A stretch of DNA of 64,000 bases from positions 30,464,501 to 30,528,500 of the forward strand of contig NC_083382.1 of assembly GCF_031755915.1 (NCBI RefSeq), written 5' to 3'. Shown here one piece after another: positions 63,845-64,000 of the stretch. Every line of letters starts with the position of its first letter. The first letter of the stretch is position 1. The notes under the pieces are model-generated. The model was not told where the DNA came from and made no database searches. It worked only from the letters and a program-made list of their open reading frames with translations. A program made the translations under genes and the position numbers. This DNA comes from Ziziphus jujuba. Taxonomy: Eukaryota > Streptophyta > Magnoliopsida > Rosales > Rhamnaceae.

Positions 63845-64000
63845 CTGCAATTTCAATTTCAAGAAAATACATTGCACTCAACAAAATGAATCAACAAGAA
63901 TCTAACTCGTAGAACCACACATAACGACAACAAGAGAACAGATTATAGCTTACAGTTCAGAAAACTACCCAGTAATTTGTATTGAATGAAACTTTTTCTG

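Overview
This is plant nuclear DNA. Genes are cut into many short exons by GT-AG introns rich in A and T, the spacers are AT-rich with microsatellites and poly-A/T runs, there is a nuclear tRNA gene, and all recognised proteins are plant families (HIR, RLCK-VII/PBL kinase, AHA-type H+-ATPase, thioredoxin h). The protein types and a gene order resembling Arabidopsis suggest a eudicot; I cannot name the species.

Region 1 (1-26495) is a tandem array of one long-terminal-repeat (LTR) retrotransposon of the Ty3/gypsy type. The period is exactly 6610 bp: a 2990-bp LTR (TG...CA) plus a 3620-bp internal domain with an initiator-Met tRNA primer binding site and a polypurine tract. Neighbouring internal domains share one LTR between them, so the order is LTR-internal-LTR-internal and so on, with four internal domains and four complete LTRs in view. 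The left end lies outside the window; the right end is the LTR terminus at 26495. Copies are almost identical, and the few differences found by eye are concentrated in the rightmost copy. The internal domain is rearranged and non-autonomous: a decayed integrase fragment, then an RNase H tail plus integrase fragment, then gag fused to scraps of protease and of the pol C-terminus. Reverse transcriptase is missing.

Region 2 (26496-53104) is a compact single-copy gene block: a hypersensitive-induced-reaction (HIR) SPFH protein (-), a PBL34/35/36-type receptor-like cytoplasmic kinase (-), the mRNA 3'-processing factor CLP1 (-), a tRNA-Ala(AGC) (-), a mitochondrial NDUFAF7-type methyltransferase (+), a thioredoxin h2-type protein (+) and a 21-exon plasma-membrane H+-ATPase (-). 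All six protein genes have reading frames that join without a break across every exon I placed. CLP1 and NDUFAF7 are divergent over 533 bp, with the tRNA gene between them.

Region 3 (53105-63121) is about 10 kb of AT-rich DNA with simple repeats, one 52-bp tandem duplication and no gene I can support. Region 4 (63122-64000) holds the last two coding exons of an unrecognised gene on the minus strand that continues beyond the window.

The genes are not one pathway. HIR and PBL proteins are both membrane-associated immune or signalling components, and the retrotransposon array points convergently at the HIR gene, ending 344 bp from its stop codon.
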